Source: Rosellinia necatrix
Lineage: Eukaryota > Ascomycota > Sordariomycetes > Xylariales > Xylariaceae
Assembly: GCA_021209875.1 (NCBI GenBank)
Contig: JAGYVD010000001.1
Span: 1,922,001 to 1,986,000, forward strand
Reading direction: 5' to 3'
Length of the DNA: 64,000 nt
Shown here: in pieces, positions 13,125-24,946 of the stretch
Layout: each line of letters begins with the position of its first letter
Numbering within the stretch: position 1 is the stretch's first letter
Translations under genes and position numbers: made by a program
The notes under the pieces: model-generated
Seen by the model: the letters and a program-made list of their open reading frames with translations, nothing else
Databases searched by the model: none
What the model was told of the DNA's origin: nothing

Positions 13125-14849
13125 CTTAAGTAACCACCTAGCACGGTGAGTAGTTCCTCCCCTTACAGTAGTTATACTACGTATGAGTTTGAAACTTTAT
13201 CTACCAGCCTTGGTGGAAATGACTGGGTGTGATAGGTTAGGGGGCCTCGGTAGGGGCGACCTACCTGATCAATCAACCTCTCCGACCCTCCCTAGAGGTT
13301 ACCTATACTCCTATACTACCTATAAATAACTATCCCTTCTACAATCTATAACCTCACTATCCGGCCGCTAAAATGGCCACCGTCGGTCATTGGTGGGGAT
13401 GCACACCCGCTCGCTCGCTACGTGGCAACCTTCATGGATCAATTAATCCCACTACCGGTCGCATCTACATTAGATAACTTCTTAACTAGACCATTTAGTC
13501 CTCGCCGTTCCATCTGGATAACCAATCTGCTTAGGCAGGCCAGGCGGCAATATCGCTAGCTCGACCGGCAATAAAGAACACTCTACTCTAATTGCTATGT
13601 TGGTCTTGACATGACAAAGGGAGACAAACCCGCTGTTGTCAGGAGCTGGTTGTTTAAGGTGAGGTCTAGTCATAAAGGGGTAGCCGGGCCGCGGGTAGAT
13701 AGTAAGTAGTATAGGGGTAAGAGCCAATTCTATTGATTCCTGGGTCTGCTATCAAGTGATGGAGGCTGTTAGCTCTTATATACACTAATATACTAATATA
13801 CTACTAGAGCGACGCGCGTTATAGGGTAGCCGGTTCTACGCTATGCGATATGTGCACTCGACAACTACCTATCTGTATTTACTTTGTCCGCTGTAAATTT
13901 AACGGCATCGTCGAGGTTCCGGAGAAGGGCGAGTCCGTTATAGCATGTCTTGGTCACCGCCGGAGCGTCGAGGACATGGGAAACGCCGCTGCTGAATGCT
14001 ACTTCATGGGCTTACCTAAGGGCGTATCGTGATACGGTCGTATTCTGCGAGCAGCCGGGCCTTGGTACTTGTAGATCAATTCTCTTCGGATAAAGCGAGA
14101 CGACAAAAGTGATGGACCTTCAAGTATCAAATATTTACCTGAAAATATACCAACGCTCGCAAAGATATTATAACCCTTATCTAACATGTCGTAATGAATG
14201 CTAAATATTTAGTGAGACGACATGTGCATTCCAACTACTAGCACCTCCTACCAGCTGCGATTGGGGATCAATAGGCTATGATTTTTGTTTACTGACCTGT
14301 CGTAAATAGAGAACGAAGGATTGCCTGTCTGTGATAGTTCCCCCTAGGGCCCCCTCAGGGTAGTATTGCGCATCACGTAGTCTGATTTAGAAGCTAAATG
14401 CGTGTAAGTCGAGGTTGCTGACGAGAGGATGGTCTGTTAAGGAATATACGCTCAAAAATAGGCCGCGGAAGTATCAATGCTACGGTACCACTATCAGATA
14501 GCCGTGATTGGATTGCCGTGTTCATGATAACAAGCTTGTGGTTTATAAGATGATTTCTGGGGGAAGGGGTTCGTAGGCCTTCCCACGTGTTTACACGAAC
14601 AAGATACACCTTAATCAGTATTCCTTCCGTCCCGGCCTCTCCCTGCCGGTCGAGTACAGCCCGCGAAGCCTATTAGTTTTAGTCGCCGGCCAGTGAATCC
14701 CGCCCCTACTTTATTGTATCGGGTTGAATAGCTGGGATACGCAGCGGCTGTTTTGATACCCCAAAACAGCAGCAGGCACTGACGCTACCCATATTTCCCT
14801 ATAGAAGTAAGTATTGGCGAGCACCCTAACGGCGTAAGCACGTCCGAAA

Positions 14850-17053
14850 TCACAATATATACCTAAATCCTGTCCTTTCAGCCCTGCCGGAACCAACCAG
14901 GCCCTGAATCTCCTCCTCCACGCCGCCCTCCGCATCCGCGTGTGCTCCTTGCTCTCGGTCCATCCTCCGGTTCAGCCAGGCGAGGTACGTCCTGAGAACG
15001 CCGGCGAGCACGGCAACGCCGAGCATAGCGGCGGCGCAGGCCCACATGCCGGTCTCGAAGAAGGGAGCGTCGCGGTCCGGGTAGAGGCGGGCGGCGAGGA
15101 GGGGGCCGAACTGGCCGACGAGCTGGAGCAAGGCGAAGCCGGCGCCGCGGCGGCCCTCGGCCGGCTGGTTGTTGACGGACCAGGCGATGACGAGCACGAC
15201 GACGCTGAAGAAGCCTGCGGCCGCCGGGTACACGGCGGCGTAGCGGGCCGCGGGGCTGATCCACCGGCCGCCGCCGCGGGCTGCCAGCGCGAGCACCAGA
15301 TACCCCGATGCCGAGAGTAGGGCGTGCGCGGCGATGAACGGGGCCCGCGACCGCGCCCAGTCCGAGAGGCGCGCCGTCGCCAGCACCACGCCGAACGCGA
15401 CGAGGTGAGGCGGCGCCGAGAGCACCTCGGCCTCCAGCGCGCTGTGGCCCATGTCCCGCAGGATCGTCGGCAGGAACGCCGGCAGCGTGCTGTACGCCAT
15501 GTTGGCGAGGAATAGCATGAACGCTGCAAGCCATGCCTTGGGGTCCCCGAGCGCCGCGAGAACCTCGCTCAGTCTCAGCTTGGGGGTAGACGACGACGAC
15601 GACGACGACGGTTCGGATCTCTTACTATGGGGAGATGAGGAGAAGACAGCAGAAGCCTGTGCGTGGTCGTGCTGCTCGGCTTTCTCCCGCCGAAGGCGCA
15701 TGACCGCGATCTTTCGCTCGCGTGGGCTGAGGTACGGCGCCGTCTCAGGTGAATCCGGTATCACGCCCCACGCGATGGTCGCGACGATGACCGAGGGGAA
15801 GCCCTCGAGGAGGAACAGTAGCCGCCACGAGGCGATCGGCACTATTTCCCCGGCCCAGAGGATGAGCCAGGCCGCGAAGCCGGCAAAGGCGGACGCGAGC
15901 GGGGCGGCTGGGTCTACGTTAGACCGTGTGCGAGTATTGGGGCATGACCGAAAGAGAGAAGTGAGCGGCGAGGAGAGGGGGAACCTCGATAGCAATCAAG
16001 GCGACATACCAGAGATGAAAAGCGCTGTCCTAAAGGCCAGTTCGTGCCTCTTGAAGAAGAACGATAGGTAGAACGGCACACCCGTGAAGCCGGCCTCGCC
16101 GATTCCTAAGAGGACGCGTAGTGCGATGAGTTGGGGGTAACTCGTGACAACGGCCTGTAGCGAGGCGATGACGCCCCAAGATAGCACAATCAGCGAAACG
16201 TAGATGTGTGCGGGCACAATGCGCCAGAGCAACGACATCCACTCGAAGGCGATGTAGGCGATGTAAAAAGCGCGCAGCGCCCATTCGAAGTAGTCCTCGC
16301 GCAGAGCGCTGCTCTGAAGGTCCGCCTCCATGCCCGCTATACGAGCGTTTCCTATATCTGCAAAATATCAGACGCCTACCATCGCTGAGGGTAGAGGCAT
16401 AAAAGGAGAGAGGAGGCTGGCTACATCATAGTCGAGATGCGTGGGGATTGGGATCATGTCCGCGAACCCTCATGCTCCCTATTCAAAACGAAGGCGGGAG
16501 CGGGGGGAAAAGAATGGGACAACACACTAGATCGGTCGACGAAGGACAACATATAACAAAACGCCAGAAATATCACCAGACGACGATCGAGTTTCCGGAC
16601 CACGGCCTGCTCCTCGTCGGGTGTGTAGAGCTGGAAGCTGGCGACAGTGCTATCACTCAGCCTCCTCTCGCTCTCGTCCCCGCCCCTTCCCGCCGCGCCA
16701 TGCGCGTCTTCCTCGTCTTCCTCGTCCTCGCTATACTCGTCGTCTCCGACCACGCTGCCGCCAAAATCTCCCAGCTCGTAGGCCTCGCCGCCATCGCCGT
16801 TGCCGTCGGCAGCACGACCAACCGGCGAGCCGAGCTCCGCACCCGCGAACGGTAGTGGTTCGCGTTGGGGATGGCCGCGCGACCGCCCTTGGCTGACGGC
16901 ACCCGCGCGGCCGAAAACACCCGGATTGGGCGCGGGTCCACTTGGTGGCGTCGCTCGTCCGCCTATGCTTGTTTCCTCTGCGGAACGGTGGTGGTGGGAC
17001 CGCGGTGGGATTGTCTGGGCCTCCTCCGCATTGCCTATCCGATGCCGTGCCAT
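14850..17053 (-). CDS. Major facilitator superfamily transporter, Dal5/allantoate-permease (ACS) type
   Basis: Predicted proton-coupled plasma-membrane importer of an organic anion. The family (anion:cation symporters; allantoate, pantothenate and nicotinate permeases) suggests the substrate class, which the sequence does not fix. Three exons: 17053-16528, 16357-16010 and 15907-14850, with introns of 170 and 102 nt. The splices restore the family motifs FVDRS|NIGNARIAGM and FRTALFIS|AAPLASAFAG. The product is 643 residues with twelve hydrophobic segments, including LLGIGEAGFTGVPFYLSFFF and AWLILWAGEIVPIASWRLLFLLEG. The central cytoplasmic loop has the usual SPRERKIAVMRLRREKAE stretch. Odd: about 150 residues precede the first helix, rich in Gly/Arg then strongly acidic (EYSEDEEDEEDAH); family members usually have 30-50. 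No closer methionine is available upstream of the first helix, so the long N-terminus is either real or hides an unrecognised exon. Confidence 0.88.
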
Positions 17054-18176
17054 GGCAAGGAACTAGGACGCATGTGCTCGGAAGGCTTGCTTCCACTTGA
17101 AAGCTTTCTAAAGCGTAGGGCTGAAGAAAGCAGCCGGCATCTGTTATGGCAGTGCAGGCCTCGCCCCATGAAAGAATAGCAATACGCAAAACGAGTTGCT
17201 AAACTCGGCAGGGAGTCGTAGTCACAAGTAAATACGGCACACGGCTGCACCGGGGTGTTGAGGCCTGCGAAAAAGAGCTCTAGTGTAGGCTGTTTGTAGG
17301 TGTATGTGTATTAGGGGAACTTTGCGCCAATCTAGTAGGCATACCGAGGTTTTTCATGTAGGGAGTGGCGGCCCAAGTCAGCCGCACCACCCCTATTGAG
17401 CATAACATTTGATGAGGCCAAGCCTCTCGGTTCTTTGTACAATCAAGCACAAGGACATGATCTGCATTATGCGGTATGCTGCACAAGCCTCCGCCGGTTG
17501 GACAAGAATGGCGCACTGAATTCAAGCCTTAAGCAAGCTTGCTCGCGACGGCACAAGTTCTTGGCCAACAACGCGTAAAAGAACATTTTAGATGCAAGGG
17601 CGGAGATACTTCACTTTAATTTTGGAGATTTTCTTTTGTCTATTCGTCATATATGCATTACTCCGGGGAACTCATAGGATTGGGCCATTGTCTTAGATTT
17701 CTTCGTTTTTCGCCAGTACGGCCAATCGCGGTACGGGCACCGATTGTATTGTACACTACCATGGCTTGTCGTCACTGCAACCCCCTGCCCCCGGAAGTCC
17801 TTCCCCCACTAACTACCATCACCCTGCTCTCACAGCCGCTGCCCACTGACGGCTCGGGGGCCTAGCAATTCGGCTCCTCTCTAAGTTAAGTACGAGCAAA
17901 TGGATTAGATAAAAAGCACTTGGACGCCAGATTCCAGCCAGCAAAAGGTGGGCCAGTATCCTTGTCGGCGCCCACAGTGTAGTTCACAAGAAAACATTGA
18001 GCGGGTGGCTCAAACCTGATCGCATTTCCACGGTGGCTTGTCTACTCCCCCCCAATCGGGTGTTCCTGGTTTGAGAAGGTCGACAAGCTCACCTGAAAGG
18101 GTATCCAAGTATGAAAGGGTGAAAACAGGACTAATAAAACGGCTCTGGCGTGCAGTCATACGCATTTCGTTCACGA
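17054..18176. other. Region between the MSB2 stop and the transporter start
   Basis: About 1.1 kb, both neighbours on the minus strand. It should contain the transporter promoter and the MSB2 3' UTR. I see no coding exon and no notable repeat. Confidence 0.5.
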
Positions 18177-20885
18177 TCAGTTCCACCCAAGGGAGTTTTC
18201 AGCGGCGACCGGAGCAGAGATATTTGCTGTTCGTGCGGAATGGTTCGTACCACTTCTTCCGCTTCCTTGACTGTCGCGCATATTCCCCCCGGTTGTTGCG
18301 CCATACCCAGGACTGTAACCCGGGCTGCTGCTGAAATCCCGGCTAAGGAGTGCGCCGCCCATTAGGGCCGGGCTGCCCGGTTGTCGCATTTCATCCACGG
18401 CTGAGATCGAGCTGCTCCGCTGGTGGCGCTGCTTCTTGCGCTTATATCTCCGAGCGATAATGAACATGGCAGCGCCATACGCGCCTGCAACACTTAGAGC
18501 TCCGATAGCAATTCCGGCAGTCGTTCCCCGTTGTGCGGTCGTCGTCTCGCCTCCAGTAGAGCCACCAAAAACATCGGGACCGCCCGATCCACCGTCACCA
18601 TCAGAGTTCCCACCGCTGCTAGAGTTGGGATTACCATCCAGCCCAGATCCGACCCAGATTGGAATGGCCGGGTTAATCTGACTCGTTAAATTATTGGCAA
18701 GGACGTTGTCTTGATGATAGAGTGCGGCATTAGGCGTCTTGATATCATCCGCAAGCTGATTAACTTTGTCATTTGGATAATAGAGCAGAGCTTGAGAGGT
18801 AATGTACCCAAGCGTAGACTGTGTATCGTAAGGTCTAATGCTAGACATAACGATATCCTTCGCTTGAATTCCGGCACCCCACGCAAGAGCTCCCGGGAGC
18901 AGCTGGAATAATTGGGCAGCGGCCTTCGGTTGTTCGACAAGATGCTTGTAATGCTCACCATACAAGAATGAGATCTGAATCATGATAGTGTCCGGTGGTT
19001 GCGGGACAACTGTTGAACCGGGAGAGATAGCCATTGGTAGCGTTGTAGGAAGCCCAGTGGTCGTGGAAGGAAGGACGCCGGTAGTGACTGTGTCCGTTGG
19101 GTTCTGAACAATAAGCGATGTCGGCAACCATGATTGCGAGGAGTCAGTAATAGTCGCTGTGGCAACGATGCTTGTCACAGGCACCCTAGTCGAGCTTGAT
19201 GTAGGTTCTGAGGTAGAAGTCACAGCGGTAGAAGTTGTCGGGGTCGATGGCAAAGAGCTTGTCGAGACGGTGGATGGAGTTGACACGGGCGCAGTGGTAT
19301 TCGAGGGGATTGAGAAGCCAGATGAAGTCGTAGGCGGCGGCGTTGAAGTGGGGGCTTCCGTGGTACTGTTGGTTGGGATTTGAGATGATGATGGAGGAAA
19401 CGTTGACGTGGGGGGCGTCGAGGTACCATTCGCGATGGGCGTTGAAGATGGGGGCAGAGTAATAGGAACGCTCACGCTCTCCGACGGTGTAGGAGTGGGA
19501 TCAGTGCTGTTTCCAGTTGGGATTGGGATTATAGATGTCGGGGTCAAGCTCAATGTTGGCAGAAGTCCACCACCTGATGACGTGGTCGTCGGGGTAGGAG
19601 TTGGCTGGGAATCACTGCCATTGCTTGTCGATCCGGGTAACAAGCTGGTGATAATTGGAATTAGCCCGCCCTTCGACGTGGTTGGAGTAGGAGACGCATG
19701 GGAATCGCTGGAATCTGTAGTCTTGCTAGGTAACAAATCGGTCAGATCGGGAATTAATCCGGTTTTGGTCGAGGTGTGCGATTTTGTCGTATCAGTTGGC
19801 CCAGGCAACAAATCGGTGAGATCGGGGATGAGCCCGCCCTTCGTTGTAGTATGTGATTTTGTCGTGCCCGTCGGCCCAGGCAACAAATCGGTAAGATCAG
19901 GAATCAGCCCACCCTTAGTCGTGGTGTGCGATTTCGTCGTACCCGTCGGCCCAGGCAACAAATCAGTGAGATCAGGAATTAGCCCGCCTTTGGTCGTAGT
20001 ATGCGACTTCGTCGTACCTGTCGGCCCAGGTAACAAATCGGTAAGATCAGGAATTAGTCCACCCTTAGTCGTGGTATGCGACTTTGTCGTATCCGTCGGT
20101 CCAGGTAATAAATCGGTGAGATCGGGGATCAGCCCACCTTTGGTTGTGGTGGGTGTTGCTGCCTTCTTCGTAGTTGTTTGGGCAGTAGAATCCGAACCAT
20201 TTCCTGTCGGCGATCCTGGCAGCAGGGTGCCAATCAAGCTAGTAATACCATCCAATAAGCCGCCACCACCAGAGCTTGACGTTGGCTTGGCCGTTGTTGT
20301 TACCGCCCCAGTTGGGAATAAAAGTATGTCAGAGGATGTCTGAGTCGGTTTGGTGGTCCGCGTCGAACTCTTAGTTGTGGTGGTACTATCATCTCCACCA
20401 AGGAGAGGGGGTAGGCTCAGATCGATGGTAGGGAGGGACAACAAAGGTGGCGACTTGGTAGTTGTACTCTCACCCTTTACTGTCGGAGAACGAGTTGAAG
20501 ATGCCTTGGTTTTAGTCTTAGTCTTCGTGGGCTCCGGATCGGTATCGTTCTTGGAACCAGACCCCGTATGAGATGGTGGCATGTAAACGGTAGTCGGAAC
20601 GACTACCGTCGTCAAGTCATCATCGCTCTTCGAGCTATCTCCACCTAAGCCAAGACTAGCGAGGACGTCGGAGATCGTGTCTCTCTTTGAAGATGAGGAT
20701 TCGGATGTCGCCAAATCGGCTGAGCTACTGGATTGAGAAGCGGGGCTCGTGATCGGGATCGTGGTGTTTGTGAAGACTCGTTTCACGTGCCGCGGGAAGT
20801 AGATTCTAGGTCGGTTTTCAGGCTCAGCGACAGCAACAGACGCGGCGGCCACGAGGGCAACAGCCACGACGGACTGAGTATGCAT
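18177..20885 (-). CDS. MSB2: Msb2-type signalling mucin
   Basis: Cell-surface mucin that acts upstream of MAP-kinase cascades for filamentous or invasive growth in fungi. Single exon, 902 residues. Residues 1-20 are a signal peptide (MHTQSVVAVALVAAASVAVA). Residues 40-640 are Ser/Thr/Pro-rich, suited to heavy O-glycosylation. They contain five near-identical 25-residue repeats (unit GGLIPDLTDLLPGPTGTTKSH plus TTTK; residues 250-374) and decayed copies after them. A conserved extracellular module follows (SFLYGEHYKHL, LPGALAWGAGIQAKDI, STLGYITSQAL, TSQINPAIPIW). A single transmembrane helix lies at about 790-811, then a positive cytoplasmic start (RRYKRKKQRHQRSSS) and a short tail ending ISAPVAAENSLGWN, which I recognise from Msb2 of filamentous ascomycetes. 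No key part is missing. About 450 bp of frame on the opposite strand is an antisense shadow. Confidence 0.92.
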   Translation of the reverse strand: MHTQSVVAVALVAAASVAVAEPENRPRIYFPRHVKRVFTNTTIPITSPASQSSSSADLATSESSSSKRDTISDVLASLGLGGDSSKSDDDLTTVVVPTTVYMPPSHTGSGSKNDTDPEPTKTKTKTKASSTRSPTVKGESTTTKSPPLLSLPTIDLSLPPLLGGDDSTTTTKSSTRTTKPTQTSSDILLFPTGAVTTTAKPTSSSGGGGLLDGITSLIGTLLPGSPTGNGSDSTAQTTTKKAATPTTTKGGLIPDLTDLLPGPTDTTKSHTTTKGGLIPDLTDLLPGPTGTTKSHTTTKGGLIPDLTDLLPGPTGTTKSHTTTKGGLIPDLTDLLPGPTGTTKSHTTTKGGLIPDLTDLLPGPTDTTKSHTSTKTGLIPDLTDLLPSKTTDSSDSHASPTPTTSKGGLIPIITSLLPGSTSNGSDSQPTPTPTTTSSGGGLLPTLSLTPTSIIPIPTGNSTDPTPTPSESVSVPITLPPSSTPIANGTSTPPTSTFPPSSSQIPTNSTTEAPTSTPPPTTSSGFSIPSNTTAPVSTPSTVSTSSLPSTPTTSTAVTSTSEPTSSSTRVPVTSIVATATITDSSQSWLPTSLIVQNPTDTVTTGVLPSTTTGLPTTLPMAISPGSTVVPQPPDTIMIQISFLYGEHYKHLVEQPKAAAQLFQLLPGALAWGAGIQAKDIVMSSIRPYDTQSTLGYITSQALLYYPNDKVNQLADDIKTPNAALYHQDNVLANNLTSQINPAIPIWVGSGLDGNPNSSSGGNSDGDGGSGGPDVFGGSTGGETTTAQRGTTAGIAIGALSVAGAYGAAMFIIARRYKRKKQRHQRSSSISAVDEMRQPGSPALMGGALLSRDFSSSPGYSPGYGATTGGNMRDSQGSGRSGTNHSARTANISAPVAAENSLGWN
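19764..20138 (-). repeat. In-frame 75-bp tandem repeat within MSB2
   Basis: Five head-to-tail 75-bp units encode 25 residues each (residues 250-374 of the mucin). They differ at scattered, mostly synonymous positions, with Asp/Gly exchange in GPTD/GPTG. At least two more diverged units follow at lower coordinates. Such arrays change copy number easily. Confidence 0.95.
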
Positions 20886-23492
20886 ATTGACGTCCTCCTG
20901 ATTAATCCAGTTTCTAGCCTATTCCAACAATGGATCAAGATCGAGAATTATATGGTTGGTCTGGCCGAAATCAGCATCTCTCCAGCCAACACAGTCGATA
21001 CCAATTTACCCACAATGTCAGGGCGTCGTAGAATGAATGTACTTGACAGTATAGTGTCAACGAGCGGATGCTGTTCAACAAGACATAGAATTAGTACAGC
21101 TGATTCGCCAACCTGAGGGCCACCCAGTGATCGCTTGCGATGGCAACGGAGCCAACGTCACAGGGCAAGACTGTGATGCGCACTATGACCGCATGACAGA
21201 CAACTCACCTTGAAGGTACAAGCAGACTATTGCAAAAATATCGATATATTGCTTCCAAAAGAGTGGCAAGACGATCAAAGTCGTCCAAAAATCAAGTTGT
21301 AAATGGTTATGATAGATGGTCGTGGGTCGATTTCGCGAATTAAGTGTTTACAACGGCATCGGGATGGCTGTGGGATAGCCCTGGAGTTCCTCTAGACTCG
21401 GGTCGAACGACGGTCGTAACGGCGCGCGACGAACGAAAGAAAGGAACTATCGAGACCGATGAAGGTCGTCGCCGAAGAAAGCGTTGTCGTCAGAAAAGGG
21501 AAACCTCACGAGGGCGGCGAAAAGAAGGAAGGAAAGACAAAAGGTGAGGCGCTGAGGTTGGCAGGCGGGAAAAGGGAAGGTGATGAATGTGGGAGCCAGG
21601 GGAAATAGGAAATCAAGGCCGGCGGCCAGTTGCTTGGTAGTCAGTGTACACCACGACACCACCGTACCAAGCTAGGTGCTAGATGTACCTTTTGGGGGTG
21701 CAGTGCGGTACGGCGGTACTGCTGCGCGAAACACGAGGAGAGCTGGTTGAGTGGGAAAAAGACTAGGAGAAAGACTGGGAAGGGTCAGTGTTGGTGACCC
21801 ACTCTCCAGCACGCACGTTACCATGTATAGAAAGAGAGCAGAGAGAAAGAAACAAGGGTGGGAAGACCAAGTGTGTACACTAGGAGACTAGTAGACTAGC
21901 GGCGTCGAGACAAGGGGGCCCCGGGTGCTTTATTGCTAAAAATCTAACAGGGATTATCAGGAGACAGACAGGGGTCTAGCGTAATGTCGCGTAGTGTAGT
22001 ATATAAGCCAAGGACAGAATACCCACCGTTAATATAGTAAACAAGTACACCACCTGCATAAGGTAATGTGCAACAATTAGCAACGACTGTGTGTATAACT
22101 GCCTAATACTTAATCACTGATCAGAGGTAGTGCTTTATCTGGGTGGGTAGGTACATACAACATCTGCGGAAACCCCAAATCTGCCATCATACCTATATGC
22201 TGTTATAGTGTCAGAAATACCATACAGATGTCACAGTGCTTGCCAAGGTAGGCAGATTACCAGATAGACACCAGACAGGCACTGACCGTTTGATAGAGTG
22301 TCAGGCAGCGCTGACACGAAATAACGTATTACTGCAGTGTAGACAAGTTGGTACCTACATAGGTGCGCCATTGGGGTTAAGTACCTACCTACCCGAATAA
22401 ATGCTATTAATGTTAAGGGCTAGGAGGATCGCTGAAGGAAGATACTTTGTCCTAGCGTGGTGTGAACTGGAACACCCACTTCTACTTCGCCCACCGTCCA
22501 GCAGCGCCTCGACTGAAACGTCAGGCACACCGCTGCCTGAGTGGCCCGATGGACAGACGGACAGATGCCACCTCCATGTGGCTACACGGTACCATAGAGA
22601 AGGCGTGCAACTCCAGGAGCGGGTTCAACTTGGCCAAACGGCCCCATGCCCTACAGCTCCCGCTCTGTATTCCCCCCGGACTGGATGACGGAATCAACAA
22701 CCAGGAAATGGCCCGGACGGTGTTGGAAACCGTTAACGGCACCTTACCGGCCAACCACATGTTTTTAGTGCAGAGTTAGCCCGTACGACCTACCTAACTT
22801 TCTGAGGCTAGTCTTTCCTACCACTACTACCTTACCCGTATTGGAGGTAACTACCTAGGTAGGTACGACTAGTTACTGCGACTGTACTACTGCTAGTTAC
22901 CGCTGCACTACATACATACTGTTGCTACTAATTATGTATACTCGGTTAGGTAGCAAGTGAGGGTAGTAGTGTAGCTGGGCAGTTAGTAGGCACCAACCTG
23001 CTTGTAACTCGAAGCGTTATAGTGCTACACAATCAACGCAATGACACCCTCATGCGGCACTTTTTGTTGCCCTCACGCTTCGTTTACCTAGCAAGGCAAG
23101 GTGGCACATCAAGTACTGTACATAGGTCATTACCTATGGCAATATCTCTGTGAATCAAAGCGAGTTTTATACTACAAAGTTACCTAACCTTAGGTCCCTT
23201 ACAGTTAAGTGAGTGGTTATTAGATACATAAGATACACACTATAATCTGCCCGGTAAATACATCACATACTCAGTACCAACACCCAGATGAGGTGCAGGA
23301 TACATACTACGTACCTACCTACCTAGGTAGGTAGGCAGGCATAGCACCGAGATGGGGAGGTGGTGTAATTTCAATTTTGGACCCTGCGCTTGCTCTTGCT
23401 TCCCGGTCAAGTTCTCCCCTCGCTCATTGGCAGTACCTAGGTGACCTGTGGGCCTCCTTTCACATTCCGTGGGCAATAATTTCCCTCCCACT

Positions 23493-23558
23493 TCCCATCA
23501 CCGGCGCCCCATCACCGGTGTCCCATCACCGGTGTCCCATCACCGGTGTCCTATCACC
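23493..23558. repeat. Minisatellite, 14-bp unit, four copies
   Basis: The unit CCCATCACCGGTGT repeats about four times; the first copy has CGCC in place of TGTC at its end. Non-coding context. Confidence 0.85.
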
Positions 23559-24890
23559 CCCATATGAGAAGAGGCACAGCCTCTTCTCAGTTTAGGGGCA
23601 CACATGCACACGCACACATCCCATCTGGCATCGCCAAAGTTCAGGAAGCGCCCGCAGTCATCCCAACAGCCAGTACATTACCTGCCTAACCTAACCTACC
23701 TACGTAACATATCCAGGTGCTGTAGCGGGGGCAGACACCTACCTACCTAGGTATGTATGTAGTAGGTAGGTAGGTATTCATTGCCTCGCCCATCTTGCTG
23801 TGTTGTCATCCATCTCCCTGCTTCTCGGCCAAGACGAGCAGAGTGACTTAACCATAACTAGGTACAGTAGCTATCGTGCTTCCCGTGTCCAAAGCACCAA
23901 GCTCGGATATGCTTTTGCTTGGCATTTAACCGTTGCACTAATCTTTGCTCTGTAAAATCCCGAATCCGGTCCAGCCTAAATCGGTAGAGTTGCAAACCAC
24001 GACCATGTCGGTTGGTCTCGCCACTATTGCTCCTAATTACTCCGATTCTTTCCATTTCTGGGCTCGGCAGTTGTTGCATGAGCGGCAGCCAATTCGACGA
24101 CGGCAATATATTATTATTGAGCCCAGATGGGACCAATATTCTAGATCCAGATTGTTAGCTCAGTGTTCTCCATCATGCCGTTAGTTATTACGTTTGCTTG
24201 TTCACCAACGACAAGCCCCGCCTAGCGATACCTAGCCCTTACACTGTTGTGTAGGTTGACAGTGTAGGGCATCCCGTACGCTCTCCGGTAGTTAGCAGTC
24301 GTCTCCATCTTCCACATCCCGGAGCTTCTCCGCCGCCGTTTACAATTCATTCGGATAGGAGAAGATTGGCAGGGCGCGGAACACTGACACAATGTTTGCT
24401 AGCTACCGGCTACCTACTGATCTGCTCAACCCCCGATACTATCGGTTTACTGTGGGTAATGCCGATTGAATCGACAGCCCTAGCTAAAGTAGATGATCAG
24501 ACCTATTTGGCGCCTGTTTGGACCTTGACACATACTACCTCCCTACCTATATACATGCATACATGCATATACACAAGTACCTACCCTCCTCCCTCCCTAT
24601 TTCTCAACAAGAGTGAGATCAGGTTGTACAAGCAGGTCAGGGCCATGCCGCCTCGGTAATGACTAGCATTAAACAACGATGTTATGTGACGTGGATGGCA
24701 ATGTCATTTCAATCGTCCAGGCCAGGGGGAAGCAAGCCCCCAAGAAGGGGTAGGGTTGATTTCATGATTTCATACACAATTCCAATTCCATTCCCCTCCC
24801 TCCTGACTGTGGCCGTATCAAGCAACCACCAAGGCAAACCGTCGCGGTACCACGCAACCCAAACCTCGCGAGGCAATTGACACGATGGCC

Positions 24891-24946
24891 ACCTTCAGTG
24901 GGTTACCTTCAGTGGGTTACCTTCAGTGGGCTACCTTCAGTGGGCT
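24891..24946. repeat. Minisatellite, 14-bp unit, four copies
   Basis: The unit ACCTTCAGTGGGTT repeats four times, with GGCT replacing GGTT in the last two copies. Non-coding context. Confidence 0.88.

Larger units (their letters stand above)
10820..14849. other. Gene-poor region between the DUF3112 and transporter genes
   Basis: No convincing gene on either strand. It contains a 10-bp minisatellite (12448-12487), a GTAG repeat (13091-13124), and an AT-leaning patch with repeated short ATATACTA units around 13780-13800. A small isolated open frame of 60 codons at 13850-14032 is noted but not called. The 13.3-14.6 kb part looks like degenerate repeat DNA, but I see no terminal repeats or transposase remains. 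Confidence 0.45.

Noticed and set aside
13850..14032. 60-codon plus-strand frame with ordinary codon composition
   Set aside because: Could be a remnant exon, but no family is recognised and no splice partners were found nearby.
19408..20343. 311-codon plus-strand open frame
   Set aside because: Antisense to the Msb2 repeat region; the repeats keep the frame open by periodicity, and no family is recognisable.
8591..20885. Possible secondary-metabolite or nutrient-uptake cluster (membrane protein, transporter, mucin on one strand)
   Set aside because: No biosynthetic enzyme or regulator is present, and gaps of 1.1-4 kb separate unrelated functions.
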